A stretch of DNA of 64,000 bases from Thermoanaerobaculia bacterium (GTDB taxonomy: Bacteria; Acidobacteriota; Thermoanaerobaculia; Multivoradales; JAIOJS01). This document shows, in pieces, positions 8,869 to 17,864 of this stretch. The first letter of the stretch is position 1. Each line of letters starts with the position of its first letter. The notes beneath the pieces are model-generated. The model was given only the letters and a program-made list of their open reading frames with translations. It made no database searches and was not told the origin of the DNA. The position numbers and the translations under genes were made by a program. The DNA lies in assembly GCA_030429235.1 (NCBI GenBank), contig JAUIDB010000009.1, positions 101,609 to 165,608 on the forward strand, read 5' to 3'.

Positions 8869-9582
8869 CTAGTCGCTCTGTGACGTCAGCTCTGGCGGGT
8901 AGAGGAGCAAGGCGCCGACCAGCGACGCCACCGTGACGCGTTCGTCGACTCCGAGGTCCGGCGAGAGCCAGACCCGTCCGTGGTTCAGGACCTCGACCGC
9001 CGCCACCACGACCCCGTCGCGCTCCACGGCATAGCCGGCCGGCTGCTCCAGCGGCAAGGGGGAGCCGTCGAGCTGGTGGACGGAGCGCACCTCGAATCGC
9101 GGTGAGACTCCGTCTCGGTGGGTCACGACGCCCCGCAGCTCGAGGCCGAGCCGAGAGCCGAGAACCAGTTGCAGCGTCTCCCCCCCTCCGAGGAGGCCAC
9201 AGGCCAAGCGCGGAGTGAAGGCGTCGGTGAGATCCAGCGACCAACCATCGCGCCACGCCTCGATCGCGCGCCGACGGCATTCGACCTCTCGCACCTGGCC
9301 TCCTGGAGCCTCGAGAACGAACCGAAAGCGCTGGCTCGCTGAGCCGCCGCGTACGCCGAACAGTTCGGTGGACCAACTGAACTCGACTCCTTGACGCACT
9401 CCTTCCACGCCGAACTCTCCGAACGACATTGGCTTCTTCGGGGTTCGGACGAGGTGCCCGGTGACATCGACCGGTAGGACCGAGCTCAGGGACTCGGGTA
9501 CCCGCATCGTCGCCTTCTTCCATCCGGGCAACAGTACGGCGCAGAAGAGCATCATCGACGCCACGACCGACTTGCTTCGCAT
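8869..9582 (-). CDS. hypothetical exported protein
   Basis: 237 aa. The ATG at 9582 is chosen because GGAGGTGGAG lies just upstream and the protein then begins with a hydrophobic export signal (KSVVASMMLFCAVLLPGW). Longer in-frame extensions upstream lack coding character. The mature part looks beta-rich (FRFVLEAPGGQVREVECRRRAIEAW, TLQLVLGSRLGLELRGVVTHR) with a second hydrophobic patch near the C-terminus (VASLVGALLLYPP). I recognise no family and no catalytic motif. It is monocistronic and converges with the beta-helix gene across the 8710-8754 hairpin. Confidence 0.65.
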   Translation of the reverse strand: MRSKSVVASMMLFCAVLLPGWKKATMRVPESLSSVLPVDVTGHLVRTPKKPMSFGEFGVEGVRQGVEFSWSTELFGVRGGSASQRFRFVLEAPGGQVREVECRRRAIEAWRDGWSLDLTDAFTPRLACGLLGGGETLQLVLGSRLGLELRGVVTHRDGVSPRFEVRSVHQLDGSPLPLEQPAGYAVERDGVVVAAVEVLNHGRVWLSPDLGVDERVTVASLVGALLLYPPELTSQSD

Positions 9583-9835
9583 CGGCTCCACCTCCGGTGC
9601 CGCCGAACAGGGCGGCAAGCGGCGGAGACTATACCGGCAGTTCACGGAGGCTGGATAGGTGGCTGGTGGCGACGTGTGGTTCGGTTGGCGACGATTCCGC
9701 GCGCGAGCCGTCGGCGCGCCGCAACTCGACGAGGCTCTGCAGCGGCGGAGCACGAGGACCAGCGTGCGATTCCAGCCAGCCTGGCGTTTGACTGGGCGAC
9801 GAACCCAATGATCGGCGAACCAGGAAGGACATCGC

Positions 9836-10615
9836 ATGAGAGTACATACTCCCGGACCTGGTCCGGGCCGCAACCAGAGCCTCCGAGGCGTTTCGGTGCT
9901 CTGTCTCGTAGGGCTCGCTCTGGCGGTCGGGGTGCCCGCTGCCATGGCGAACGACTCGACGCCAGCGGAGGCCGAAGGTACCCTGGCGTGGACCGACGAA
10001 CAGATCGAGGCGGCAGTAGAGTCCGGGTGCGATTCCAGCCACAAGATCCGGCGCTACCGGGGAGCTGGTGCCCGCACCTTCGACATTCTCGGTCCGCTCT
10101 ACCTGGTGGACGGCGGTGACGTACGCCCCCGCGGCGTCGTCCTGCCGACGTACCTCCGCCTTTTCCTCTACGGCTATCACCGGCGCTGCCGGGGCGTTTC
10201 TCTGGAGGAAGCCAGAACCCTGGCGGGGCCGGAGACCTGGGTGGTTTTGTGGCGTGCCGAGGACCCCTACCGGGGCCGCTCGCGCATGACCAGTTCGGAT
10301 CAGCGGGTGTTGACCCCGACCGAGGTTCGAGTGCGGCGGGACAACCAGTGGCACGAGCCGGTCGAGACCCGACAGACGGATCGCTGGATCCGAACCTGGT
10401 TCGGTGACGACTGGAACGAGGAGGAGAGCCTGCTGGCCGTGTTCGACGAGCTTCCCTACGCCGGTTCGCTCTTCGTCGACTACGACGTCGAGGAAGGCGG
10501 CAGCTCCTACCTGACGGACTCCTCGATCTTTGGGCTGACGTCGTACCAGAAGAAGTGGTGGGCCCTCGCTCACGGCGAGCCAGAGCCGAAGGGAGGTTCG
10601 TGGTGGAAGCGCTGA
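9836..10615 (+). CDS. hypothetical secreted protein
   Basis: 259 aa. Shine-Dalgarno GGAAGGA precedes the ATG. A signal peptide follows an Arg-containing n-region (GVSVLCLVGLALAVGVPAAMA). The mature part contains two cysteines, charged WTDEQIEAAVESGC and LDILGPLYLVDGGDVRP-like segments, and acidic DWNEEESLLAVFDELPYAGSLFVDYDVEEGG. No known domain is recognised. Its 3' end overlaps the next gene by 13 nt (start at 10603), so the two unknowns are probably translated together and work together. Confidence 0.7.
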   Translation: MRVHTPGPGPGRNQSLRGVSVLCLVGLALAVGVPAAMANDSTPAEAEGTLAWTDEQIEAAVESGCDSSHKIRRYRGAGARTFDILGPLYLVDGGDVRPRGVVLPTYLRLFLYGYHRRCRGVSLEEARTLAGPETWVVLWRAEDPYRGRSRMTSSDQRVLTPTEVRVRRDNQWHEPVETRQTDRWIRTWFGDDWNEEESLLAVFDELPYAGSLFVDYDVEEGGSSYLTDSSIFGLTSYQKKWWALAHGEPEPKGGSWWKR

Positions 10616-11334
10616 AGTCCGGGCTGTCCGAGGCCGGAGCAGGCGCCTGGTTGTCGATCGGTCTCGTCGCCTTCGTCCTCTTCCTTTCGGCCTATGCGTA
10701 CCGCCACTGGGCACAGCGGCGGAAGGCCCTGCTGGAACTGATGCCGGGGCTGGGATTCGCCCAGATCGACGAACCGCAGCCGGTGGACCTGATTCCCGAG
10801 CTGCTCTTCCATCCGAACGAGTTCGAAGAGCCGCAGCCGGGGGTGGGGCCGATCGAGGACCTGCACCCCCGCGTGACCGCCGCTTGGACCGGGTCCTTGC
10901 TGAACGGCACCGTGACGGTGATGGACGTCTCCATCGCCCGCATTCACGGCCACCGCGCGAACGAGGAGCGGACCGGGATGACGCTCAATCGTACCGTTCT
11001 GCGCTGCCCGACGCCCACCGGCGACTGGCCGCCGGACTTCCTGATCAAGGAACAGGTGCTGTTCAAGGGCCGCGTGACCCACCACCGCACGGTGCGCGGT
11101 ACCGAGACCTTCGGCGACCACTACTTCGTATTCTCCAGCGCTTCAGACGAATCTCTGGGGCGCTGGATCACGCCGCAGGTGGAAGCCGCCCTGGCCCGAC
11201 ACCGGCAGTGGACGATCGCGACGCACGATGGTGTGTTCTACCTTTGCCGGGGAACGAAACACGAGGAGGCGCAGGGGATGGAGAGCTTTCTTCGGGAAGG
11301 GCAAGAGTTGTTGCAGGCTCTGCTTCCACGGTAG
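10603..11334 (+). CDS. hypothetical membrane-anchored protein
   Basis: 243 aa from a GTG at 10603 (GTG at 10600 is equally possible); GGGAGG at 10591-10596 supports this start. A single N-terminal membrane helix (WLSIGLVAFVLFLSAYAYRHW) is followed by a soluble domain of about 200 residues with strands such as VTVMDVSIARIHG and TFGDHYFVFSSASDE and a C-terminal helix (MESFLREGQELLQALL). The single-pass-plus-domain layout is reminiscent of DUF3137-like proteins, but I cannot confirm that by eye. It overlaps the preceding secreted protein gene, indicating a two-gene operon. Confidence 0.68.
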   Translation: MEALKSGLSEAGAGAWLSIGLVAFVLFLSAYAYRHWAQRRKALLELMPGLGFAQIDEPQPVDLIPELLFHPNEFEEPQPGVGPIEDLHPRVTAAWTGSLLNGTVTVMDVSIARIHGHRANEERTGMTLNRTVLRCPTPTGDWPPDFLIKEQVLFKGRVTHHRTVRGTETFGDHYFVFSSASDESLGRWITPQVEAALARHRQWTIATHDGVFYLCRGTKHEEAQGMESFLREGQELLQALLPR

Positions 11335-11938
11335 TCTGGCGAGGAACTGTCGCTCGATTCCCACCAACGCCCAACCTCGGCCCCTTGTCCCTCGAGAGGT
11401 TTGCCTCCGTCGGGAGACTCGTGGCACCTCCGTTGGCTCAGCCCTTCCCATTGGCTCTGGCGGGAACCTGACGGGCCACAGCCGACAGAGGGTTGCGCTG
11501 CCATTCGCGCCTAGTGGTCTGCAGTGGACCTACGAGCGACGGTCGGGGGAGCAACACCGCACGATCTTCCGAGCTACGAAGGGGCTGGCCTTTCGATGGA
11601 CTCTGTGGCCGCCACCAGAGTAGGTACCGACGCAGGGTGAATGGGGTGTCCGCTGCTTCGGACCCTGTTGCGCTCCTCCGATCCGAGCCGAGCCAGAAGC
11701 AGTGTCCACACCTCTCGGTGAGAACTCCACGGTCGGCCGAGAACCAGGTCTGCCCCCTGGATTCGGTGCCTGATCGAACAGGACCGGGCGGAGAGTGCCG
11801 GGTAACACCGATGTCGTGATCCGAGTGGATCGTCCGATGAAGTAGGTGGAACCAACCTACGGCTCCAACGGGCCTCGGCGCTCCAGCGCGAGCTCGACGG
11901 GGCGAACTCCATCCACCGACTCAAAGAGGCGACCACCC
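11335..11938. other. 604-bp non-coding gap
   Basis: Frames here are broken or lack coding character on both strands. I see no RNA gene. The only structures are a GTAGGT...ACCTAC 6-bp hairpin at 11842-11860 and an AGAGG just before the next start. It may hold the promoter and 5' leader of the following gene. Confidence 0.5.
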
Positions 11939-13786
11939 ATGCTGCAACGATGTGTTCTATTGACTCTCTCTACCCTGCTCTGGTTCAGTTCTGCCGATTT
12001 GGCGGAGGGGCAGGCTACCCTTCAAGTGTTGGTGGACTCGGACAACCTCGCGACCGGGTGTCTGGTGTCAACGGCCGACGGCGCGTTCGACGGGGTGGAT
12101 GCCGTGCTGACGGTCCAAGTCGATCCGGCCGGGGGGCAGGTCGGGCCGTCGATGCTCGAGGAGTGTGAGGGAGGGGGATTCGGAGCTCCGCTGCCGGTCG
12201 ACGGTGCGGTATGGCCGCTCGGAGAGGGGAGCGGGGTCGGAGGATCCGATCTCGCGGAGTTTCGCTACCCGCTCGATGCCTTCAAGCATGGCTCGCTCTT
12301 GCGGGTCGGATTCGTGTCGTGCACTGCAGGCGATGCCCTCCTCTGCGATGGCCACACCGGGAGTACCGACGCGTTGTTGACCAGGACCGGGATGCCGGGA
12401 GGGAACGGCCTCTTCGTCGATCTTCGAACCGTCGTCGAGATTCCGACCGTTCGCGAGGTCGGGTTGGTGCTCCTTGCGCTTCTCCTGGCCGCTTGCACCC
12501 TCCGCGTTCTTCGGCGGGAACCCCACCTCAGGGCCGGGATGTTGACGGTCCTCTTGTTGCTGTCGGTCGGCAACGGTCTGCTGTGGGCCGCGGTGCTCCT
12601 GGATGGGTTGCCGGACGATTGGGTCGGAGTGTCGGAGTTCGCCAGCGATCCCGAGGCGGACGCGCCCGACGTGGACCTCGTCGCCGCGTTCGTGCAACTC
12701 GAAGGTGAGAGCGTCTTCTTTCGGCTCGATGCCCTGGTGGATGTCCCCCCGGCGGCGGCGGACGATACCGCCGTGCGGCTCGAGGACGATCTACCGACTG
12801 CGATCGACGTGCTGGCCAACGACCTCAACCCCGACGGAGGTCCGATGCTGATCGAGAGTGTGACCCAGCCAGCGGCGGGCTTCGTCGAGGTGACCGGCGG
12901 TGGGACGGGCCTCACGTACGCTCCCGATGCGGACGCGTGCAACGATGGAGTCCCGACCGACGACTTCACCTATACCCTCAGTCCGGGAGGCAGCATGGCC
13001 ACGGTGCGGGTCGAGGTGGTGTGTGTGAACGACCCCCCGAGCTTTCTCACGGCTGGCGACCTACTGGTGGATATGAATGCCGGGACCAATTCGGGAGTCA
13101 ACGAACTCGTCGGCTGGGTCTCTGATATCCAGCCGGGCCCCGCGAACGAGGCGGGACAGTCCGTATCGTTCCTGGTGACCAGTTCCAACCCCGAACTCTT
13201 CGTCGTCCAGCCGGCGGTGTCGGCCAGCGGAGACCTCAGCTTCACCACAGCATCTCGGGCGATCGGCGTGGCGACGATCACCGTGGTCGCCATCGACAAC
13301 GGCGGGACTGCGAACGGAGGCGACGACAGCTCCGCTTCGATGGATTCCGAGGTCGATGTATCGTGCACCGTCGTTCCCCCGGCGGACTACTTCAGCGGGC
13401 CCTATCTCATGCAGCAACTCAGCGGGCTCGATCCGTTCTACGCTGCCGAGACCTTCGGTGATACCCAGGTGGTGAACCTGGTCGCCGACGGCTTCCGCCG
13501 AAGCTTCGACTTCCTCTACTACCCGGGCATCTTCGACGCGGACTACAACTTCACGATGTACCTCTGCGGAGGCGAGATCTCGGTGGTGGGTTCGATCAAC
13601 AGCGACGCCCTTGGTTGTGGTGGTGCCAACATCGGTTTCGCTACGGGATCCCCAGCTCAAACCTACGACCCGGCCTTTCCTGATCCCGACGACGCCATCA
13701 TGCTGGTCGACGTTGCGGACTTCGAACCCGATGGCAACTGCGAAACCGGTAGCTACCCGGTGGAACTCCGGTTTACCGAACAGTAG
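11939..13786 (+). CDS. large exported protein with an internal IPT/VPT-TM sorting-like segment and cadherin-like repeats
   Basis: 615 aa. The ATG at 11939 has AGAGG 9 nt upstream and opens a signal peptide (CVLLTLSTLLWFSSADLAEG). Residues about 25-165 form a first secreted domain. At 167-196 comes EIPTVREVGLVLLALLLAACTLRVLRRE, split here as motif EIPT, a helix, and Arg residues: this is the layout of IPTL-CTERM anchors but in mid-protein. A second membrane helix follows (about 203-221), then a DW...SDPEADAPDVDL module (about 224-270), a cadherin-like VLANDLNPDGG domain (about 280-370) and a further beta-rich region to the end. It may be a fusion of an anchored protein and a downstream exported protein. 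Function unknown; adhesion or cell-surface role is likely. Confidence 0.8.
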   Translation: MLQRCVLLTLSTLLWFSSADLAEGQATLQVLVDSDNLATGCLVSTADGAFDGVDAVLTVQVDPAGGQVGPSMLEECEGGGFGAPLPVDGAVWPLGEGSGVGGSDLAEFRYPLDAFKHGSLLRVGFVSCTAGDALLCDGHTGSTDALLTRTGMPGGNGLFVDLRTVVEIPTVREVGLVLLALLLAACTLRVLRREPHLRAGMLTVLLLLSVGNGLLWAAVLLDGLPDDWVGVSEFASDPEADAPDVDLVAAFVQLEGESVFFRLDALVDVPPAAADDTAVRLEDDLPTAIDVLANDLNPDGGPMLIESVTQPAAGFVEVTGGGTGLTYAPDADACNDGVPTDDFTYTLSPGGSMATVRVEVVCVNDPPSFLTAGDLLVDMNAGTNSGVNELVGWVSDIQPGPANEAGQSVSFLVTSSNPELFVVQPAVSASGDLSFTTASRAIGVATITVVAIDNGGTANGGDDSSASMDSEVDVSCTVVPPADYFSGPYLMQQLSGLDPFYAAETFGDTQVVNLVADGFRRSFDFLYYPGIFDADYNFTMYLCGGEISVVGSINSDALGCGGANIGFATGSPAQTYDPAFPDPDDAIMLVDVADFEPDGNCETGSYPVELRFTEQ

Positions 13787-14010
13787 CTGGTCGGTCCGGG
13801 GGTCTCCCGTCGGCGATCTCACCCGGAAAGAACGCTCCCTCGATGATCCATGCCACCGCTACACCTCTCCGAGCTGGCGGAAGTCTATTGGGAGAGTTGT
13901 GGACGGCGAGGTACCATTCGGGGGGCTCACTGGATACCCTTGCAGGGGTCTGGATGAGCTGGCTCGCAGGTCACTCTCCGAGTCTCAAGACTGCCTGTTC
14001 CTCCAAGACC

Positions 14011-15513
14011 ATGCGCCCAGAGACCGACCAGGAAGCCGCCGCCACTGCAGGATCGATGGCCCTCGGAGCACCCAGCCCCGTTGGCTACGGCGGACCTTCC
14101 TGGTGGCCCGCTTCGGTGCTACAGGAGTTGCCGCGGTCGGTCGGCCTACGGACGGTGTTGGTCGTATACCTCTTCGTCAGCTTAGCTGCGGTCGGCAGCG
14201 GGGTGCTGATGGTTGCCTGGGACTGGAGCGGCATTCCGATCACCGTGGCGACGGTCGCTCTCGAAGTCACCATCTATCCGCCCCTGGTGATCACGTTTCT
14301 CCTGGTTGTCTGGCTCGGCCCCTCGTGGAGCGTGCCCGTCGCCTATCTGACGACGCTCCTTCTCGCTGTCTACAGCGGTATGTCGGTCGGTATGAGCGCG
14401 CTCTTTGCCCTCGCGAGCCCGGTCGAGGTGCTCGTCTTCTGGGGTTCGATGGTCATCGTGGGGTTGAGCCCGTCGCTCCACCGAAGGCGTGACCTCCTTC
14501 TGCTGCTGTTTGCGGCCCTCGTAGCCACCGTCGCCTCGTCGGTGGCGGTGCCCCTGTGGAACGCCGAGCACGGCCTCGACCTCCTCACGGGTCAGCGCGT
14601 CTGGCGTGGCTGGGTCATCGGTGCCGTTCTGCAGGTGGTTCTGATCGTCGCCCCGGCGATGCGTTGGGGTACCGCACCGGTGCAGCGCTGGTTGGCGCTC
14701 CAGATGCCGGAGCCACCTCGACACTCGTTGTCGATTCGCAAGAGCATCGTGCTCGTGGCATTGGTCTTCGTCATGCTGGCCATCCTGCTGTCGAGGGGAA
14801 TCGTTTCGCTCCTCGAAGCGTTCGCCTCGGGTCAGCTGACGGTGGCCGAGGTTTCGACCAGTCCTCCGGAGCTCGTTCGTGGTCTGCTCGTGCTTCTCGG
14901 CCTGGGCTTTACGACGATGCTCCTGGTCCTGGTGGTGTTCACCTCGGCCCTCGCGCGGACCAACGAGCGGGACCGGATCCTTGCACTGGTCGATCCGCTC
15001 ACCGAGACCCTCAATCGCCGAGCCTTCCAGTTCCACTTTCGACAGGAGGTCGCCCGTACCAAACGACTGGGCCGTGGGCTGAGTCTCCTGCTCTTCGACA
15101 TCGACCACTTCAAGCGGATCAACGACGAGTACGGACACCAGGTAGGGGATGAGGTGCTGAGGGCGCTGGCGTTCCTGGTGCGAGGGCTGATCCGGCCTAC
15201 CGATTTCCTCTTCCGCTGGGGCGGAGAGGAGTTCGTGGTGCTCCTGCCTCACACGGATTTCGACGCGGCTCTGGAAGTGGCTCAGCGCCTCTGTGTCTCT
15301 GTGTCGTCGCGACGGCTGATCGAGCTGGGATCGGGAGAGGGGCCGGAGGTCACGGTCAGTGTCGGTATCGCTTCGGCTTTGACGGCGTCTGACGCGGAGA
15401 GCCTGGTGTCCCGGGCCGATGCGGCCTGCTACGCGGCCAAGCGCACGGGACGCAACTGTGTCGTGGCCGACCCGCGGTCGGCGGACGGTACTACCGCGCC
15501 AGAGCCGTCCTGA
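14011..15513 (+). CDS. membrane diguanylate cyclase (GGDEF domain)
   Basis: 500 aa from the ATG at 14011; starts at 13843 or 13954 are possible, but codon use becomes strongly GC3-rich only after 14011 and no start has a convincing Shine-Dalgarno. The N-terminal 330 residues hold about seven membrane helices with no recognised sensor family. A GGDEF domain fills about 330-490: DPLTETLNRRAF, DIDHFKRINDEYGHQVGD, and the active-site loop GGEEF at 404-408. The allosteric I-site RxxD is present as RPTD at 395-398, so product inhibition by c-di-GMP is expected. It should make c-di-GMP from GTP at the inner membrane. A PilZ protein is encoded about 4.5 kb downstream. Confidence 0.92.
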   Translation: MRPETDQEAAATAGSMALGAPSPVGYGGPSWWPASVLQELPRSVGLRTVLVVYLFVSLAAVGSGVLMVAWDWSGIPITVATVALEVTIYPPLVITFLLVVWLGPSWSVPVAYLTTLLLAVYSGMSVGMSALFALASPVEVLVFWGSMVIVGLSPSLHRRRDLLLLLFAALVATVASSVAVPLWNAEHGLDLLTGQRVWRGWVIGAVLQVVLIVAPAMRWGTAPVQRWLALQMPEPPRHSLSIRKSIVLVALVFVMLAILLSRGIVSLLEAFASGQLTVAEVSTSPPELVRGLLVLLGLGFTTMLLVLVVFTSALARTNERDRILALVDPLTETLNRRAFQFHFRQEVARTKRLGRGLSLLLFDIDHFKRINDEYGHQVGDEVLRALAFLVRGLIRPTDFLFRWGGEEFVVLLPHTDFDAALEVAQRLCVSVSSRRLIELGSGEGPEVTVSVGIASALTASDAESLVSRADAACYAAKRTGRNCVVADPRSADGTTAPEPS

Positions 15514-15539
15514 GCCCTGCTGCCCGGAGCGAGAAGCGA

Positions 15540-15555
15540 GCCGACCGGGGTCGGC
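15540..15555 (+). terminator. short GC hairpin after the diguanylate cyclase gene
   Basis: GCCGAC (15540-15545) pairs with GTCGGC (15550-15555) around a 4-nt loop, 27 nt after the GGDEF stop codon. No U-tract. Plausible terminator. Confidence 0.35.
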
Positions 15556-15919
15556 CAACTTGAGGCGTTTGCAAGGCTCGGTGACGTCTCCTTCTCTTGG
15601 ATCCCTCCAGGGGCGACGGTGACCTGAGACCCCATCAAGATGTGTGTTACCCCCACTCCCCGACTCGGGCTTCCCCGTTCGAAGGGTGTACTTTTTCTGC
15701 AGCGACTCGGGCTCACCTGTCCCTCCTCCACCGTGGGCGATCCGTCGTCGCCAGCTCCCATGAGAGAGCGCGCGGCGGGACTTGCTCTCCTCGTCGTCAG
15801 CTCCCGGCTTGGCAGGCAGCTCGTTGGCTCGATCGATCCTCTCGCGGTCGACCCGCGGTCAGGGCCCGCCTCCCGGTACCCCCAGGCCGAGAGGGTTCGC
15901 TTTCGGAGCCCCTCAGGGC
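15556..15919. other. 364-bp gap without a recognisable gene
   Basis: Reading frames are open only because of high GC and have no family resemblance. It may be the decayed 3' part of the truncated hydrolase that ends at 15920, but no alpha/beta-hydrolase motif survives in any frame. Confidence 0.45.
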
Positions 15920-16384
15920 CTAGAGCGTTGCCTGGTCGTTGGCAGGGTGGGGCCGGTCCCGGCCGGCGATGGATTCCGGCACCAGACTGGCCTCACCGGT
16001 TCCGGGGGGCTCCGTTTGGACCCTCAGTCTGGCCGATGCGTCGCCGGCTCCGTCCCTCGTCGAGCTCCCGACGTTCCGAGCCTCTGGCTCCCCGAGAGCT
16101 TCACTCGGCGGCATCGTCGTCCTGGGTGCGGCGGAAGCGGGATCAACGGGTATCGACCAGTGGTCTCGGCCGGCCCCGGATTCCCCGTGGCCCGCGAGAT
16201 CGAGGGCGACGATCGAGAATCGATCTCGAAACGCCTCGATCTGTCGGGCCCAGATCTGGCGAGAATCGCACCATCCGTGTACGAAGACGAGAGGGGTTTC
16301 CGTTCCGGTTTGGCTGAAGGCCAACCGCAGCCCGTCGCTAGCGGTTGTGGTCAACGTGGTCTCGGTCGGCACGATGCCCATCAT
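15920..16384 (-). pseudogene. truncated alpha/beta hydrolase remnant
   Basis: The first 75 or so residues are a normal alpha/beta-hydrolase N-terminus: DGLRLAFSQTG, the oxyanion-loop segment PLVFVHGWCDSRQIW, and FSIVALDLAGHGESG. After about residue 78 (near position 16150) the frame continues as low-complexity sequence (PVDPASAAPRTTMPPSEALGEPEAR) with no nucleophile elbow, Asp or His, and the total of 154 aa is about half the usual length. No in-frame or out-of-frame continuation with GxSxG is seen downstream, so this looks like a deletion product and not a frameshift. It would be inactive as a hydrolase. Confidence 0.6.
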
Positions 16385-16452
16385 AGACGCGCGTGTCGCA
16401 ATGCTAGTTCGACTGCGTCAGGAAGTCCGGCAAAAGGGGCGAGTCCTTGGTG

Positions 16453-16458
16453 TAGGCT
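16453..16458 (+). promoter_or_regulatory. -10-like TAGGCT before the lipoprotein hydrolase start
   Basis: TAGGCT ends 7 nt before the ATG at 16466, and no Shine-Dalgarno is present, so a leaderless transcript is plausible. No clear -35 is visible. Confidence 0.35.
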
Positions 16459-16465
16459 CCGGTTC

Positions 16466-17749
16466 ATGGTCGAGAAGCTCGGGTGCGGTTCGGGGGCAGG
16501 ATCGGACTGTGCCGCGCGTCTGCGAGGGTCTTCGATCGATCGGGCCGGTGAGTGGTCTGGCTCGTGGCCCGCAAGGTTGGCTCTCGCCCTGGCGCTGGTT
16601 CTCGCCCTGGTCGGCTGTGAATTCGTCGGCGAGGTTCCCGGTAGCGACGACCCGGCGAGCGCTGACGGTGCAGGAGACGTAGCCCGTGAGAGCGGCCGAT
16701 CGCTAGCCGACTCGGGTGCCGCAGGCGCCGGTGGGACGATTCGGTTGCCCGAACCAACCGGTTCCTACTCGGTGGCGTCTCGTCGCTATCGCTGGATCGA
16801 TGCTTCGCGGTTGGAGGGCGGTTCGGAGGATCCGACGGACCACCGGGTGCTCCACGCTCAGGTCTACTACCCAGCGTTGCCCAACCTTGGGGAATCCCAG
16901 GACTACGTTCGGGGCCTGGCGAGCCTCGAACCGTGGTTGGATCCGGCCACCTTCGAGACCCTGAAGCGAGTCGAGGGACCAGTGGCCGCCGGGGGACCGA
17001 TGGTCACCGCTGAAGGAGAGTTCCCAACCGTGCTCTTCGCCCACGGTTGGCAGTCGAGGAGTGATCACTACACCGCGCTGCTGGCCGACATCGCGAGCTA
17101 CGGCTACGTCGTGGTCGCGATCGACCAGCCCTACCAGGGCCGGATCGTGTTGTCGGATGGTCAGGTGACCGAGCCGTCCGAGGACCACTTTGCGGACCCG
17201 ATGGCCATGGTTCGCTACTACGGTCGTGACTTCGGTTTTGTCGTGCAGCAGCTCCAGCGAATCGACGACGAGGCCCCCTTCGACGGGAAGGTCGACCCTT
17301 CGCGGGTCGTGGCGGTCGGCCACTCCAACGGAGCGGTGACGGCGTTGGCCGCTGCGGCGTTCGGCGACGGCATCGCGGGTGTGGTCTCTCTCGATAGCTG
17401 GGATCCCGCGTTCGAGCAGATCTTTGCCCTGCCGGTCCCGTTCCTCCTCCTGAGAACGGCCGCGCCCGAAGGGCCGAGCCTCGCCTACCTCGCGGCCACG
17501 GGCGGAGTCGATGTCGCCCTGGATGGCCTCGAGCACTCCTCGGCCAGCGATTGGCCCTACCTGGAGGCGAGGTCGGTCGACGAACGCTCGACGGCGGAGG
17601 CAGCGCTGCGCCAACTCCGCGAGTTCGTGGTCTATTTTCTCGACGGAGTCTTCGACTCTTCACGCGGCCCGTGGCTGGAGCGGGTGCCCGAGTCTCCCGG
17701 CGTCACGATTCGGGGCGGCTCGAACCCGCCACCGACCCCAAGCCCCTGA
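16466..17749 (+). CDS. lipoprotein alpha/beta hydrolase (PAF-acetylhydrolase/dienelactone-hydrolase-like)
   Basis: 427 aa. The ATG at 16466 gives a long n-region, then LALALALVLALVGC with the lipobox Cys at 51, so the protein is expected to be lipid-anchored. The hydrolase fold contains FAHGWQSRSDHY (oxyanion region), a YVVVAIDQPYQG strand, and the nucleophile elbow GHSNG with Ser287. LDSWD and GLEHSS are candidate acid and base. The segment between them resembles the PAF-acetylhydrolase-like group, with an insert before the elbow. A second protein of the same plan is encoded at 27394-28605 (GHSMGG). Substrate unknown. Confidence 0.85.
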   Translation: MVEKLGCGSGAGSDCAARLRGSSIDRAGEWSGSWPARLALALALVLALVGCEFVGEVPGSDDPASADGAGDVARESGRSLADSGAAGAGGTIRLPEPTGSYSVASRRYRWIDASRLEGGSEDPTDHRVLHAQVYYPALPNLGESQDYVRGLASLEPWLDPATFETLKRVEGPVAAGGPMVTAEGEFPTVLFAHGWQSRSDHYTALLADIASYGYVVVAIDQPYQGRIVLSDGQVTEPSEDHFADPMAMVRYYGRDFGFVVQQLQRIDDEAPFDGKVDPSRVVAVGHSNGAVTALAAAAFGDGIAGVVSLDSWDPAFEQIFALPVPFLLLRTAAPEGPSLAYLAATGGVDVALDGLEHSSASDWPYLEARSVDERSTAEAALRQLREFVVYFLDGVFDSSRGPWLERVPESPGVTIRGGSNPPPTPSP

Positions 17750-17790
17750 CTGAAACATCGCTGGGGCCGCGGTCGATGGTAGCGAGTCGC

Positions 17791-17815
17791 TGGACTCTGC
17801 TCGCACCAGAGTCCA
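17791..17815. terminator. bidirectional terminator hairpin
   Basis: TGGACTCTG (17791-17799) pairs perfectly with CAGAGTCCA (17807-17815) around a 7-nt loop, between the converging lipoprotein hydrolase and M23 genes. Confidence 0.6.
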
Positions 17816-17864
17816 CGTCCCGGTGGTGCAGAACAGTGAGCGGTGTCTTTCGCCGGTACCTCGA

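Noticed and set aside
9764..10041. 15-nt direct repeat GTGCGATTCCAGCCA at 9764-9778 and 10027-10041
   Set aside because: About two matches of this length are expected by chance in 64 kb, and one copy is inside a coding sequence.
11842..11860. GTAGGT/ACCTAC hairpin in the leader of the 11939 gene as a possible riboswitch
   Set aside because: Only six pairs, and none of the conserved sequence of c-di-GMP, cobalamin or other riboswitches was found around it.
13843..14010. Longer N-terminus of the diguanylate cyclase from ATG 13843
   Set aside because: Possible, but codon use in this stretch lacks the strong GC3 bias seen after 14011 and there is no good Shine-Dalgarno; the start is left uncertain.
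15782..16465. Upstream in-frame extension of the lipoprotein hydrolase (would make 655 aa)
   Set aside because: The extension has no domain and no coding character, and would bury the lipobox signal in mid-protein. It also overlaps the hydrolase remnant on the other strand.
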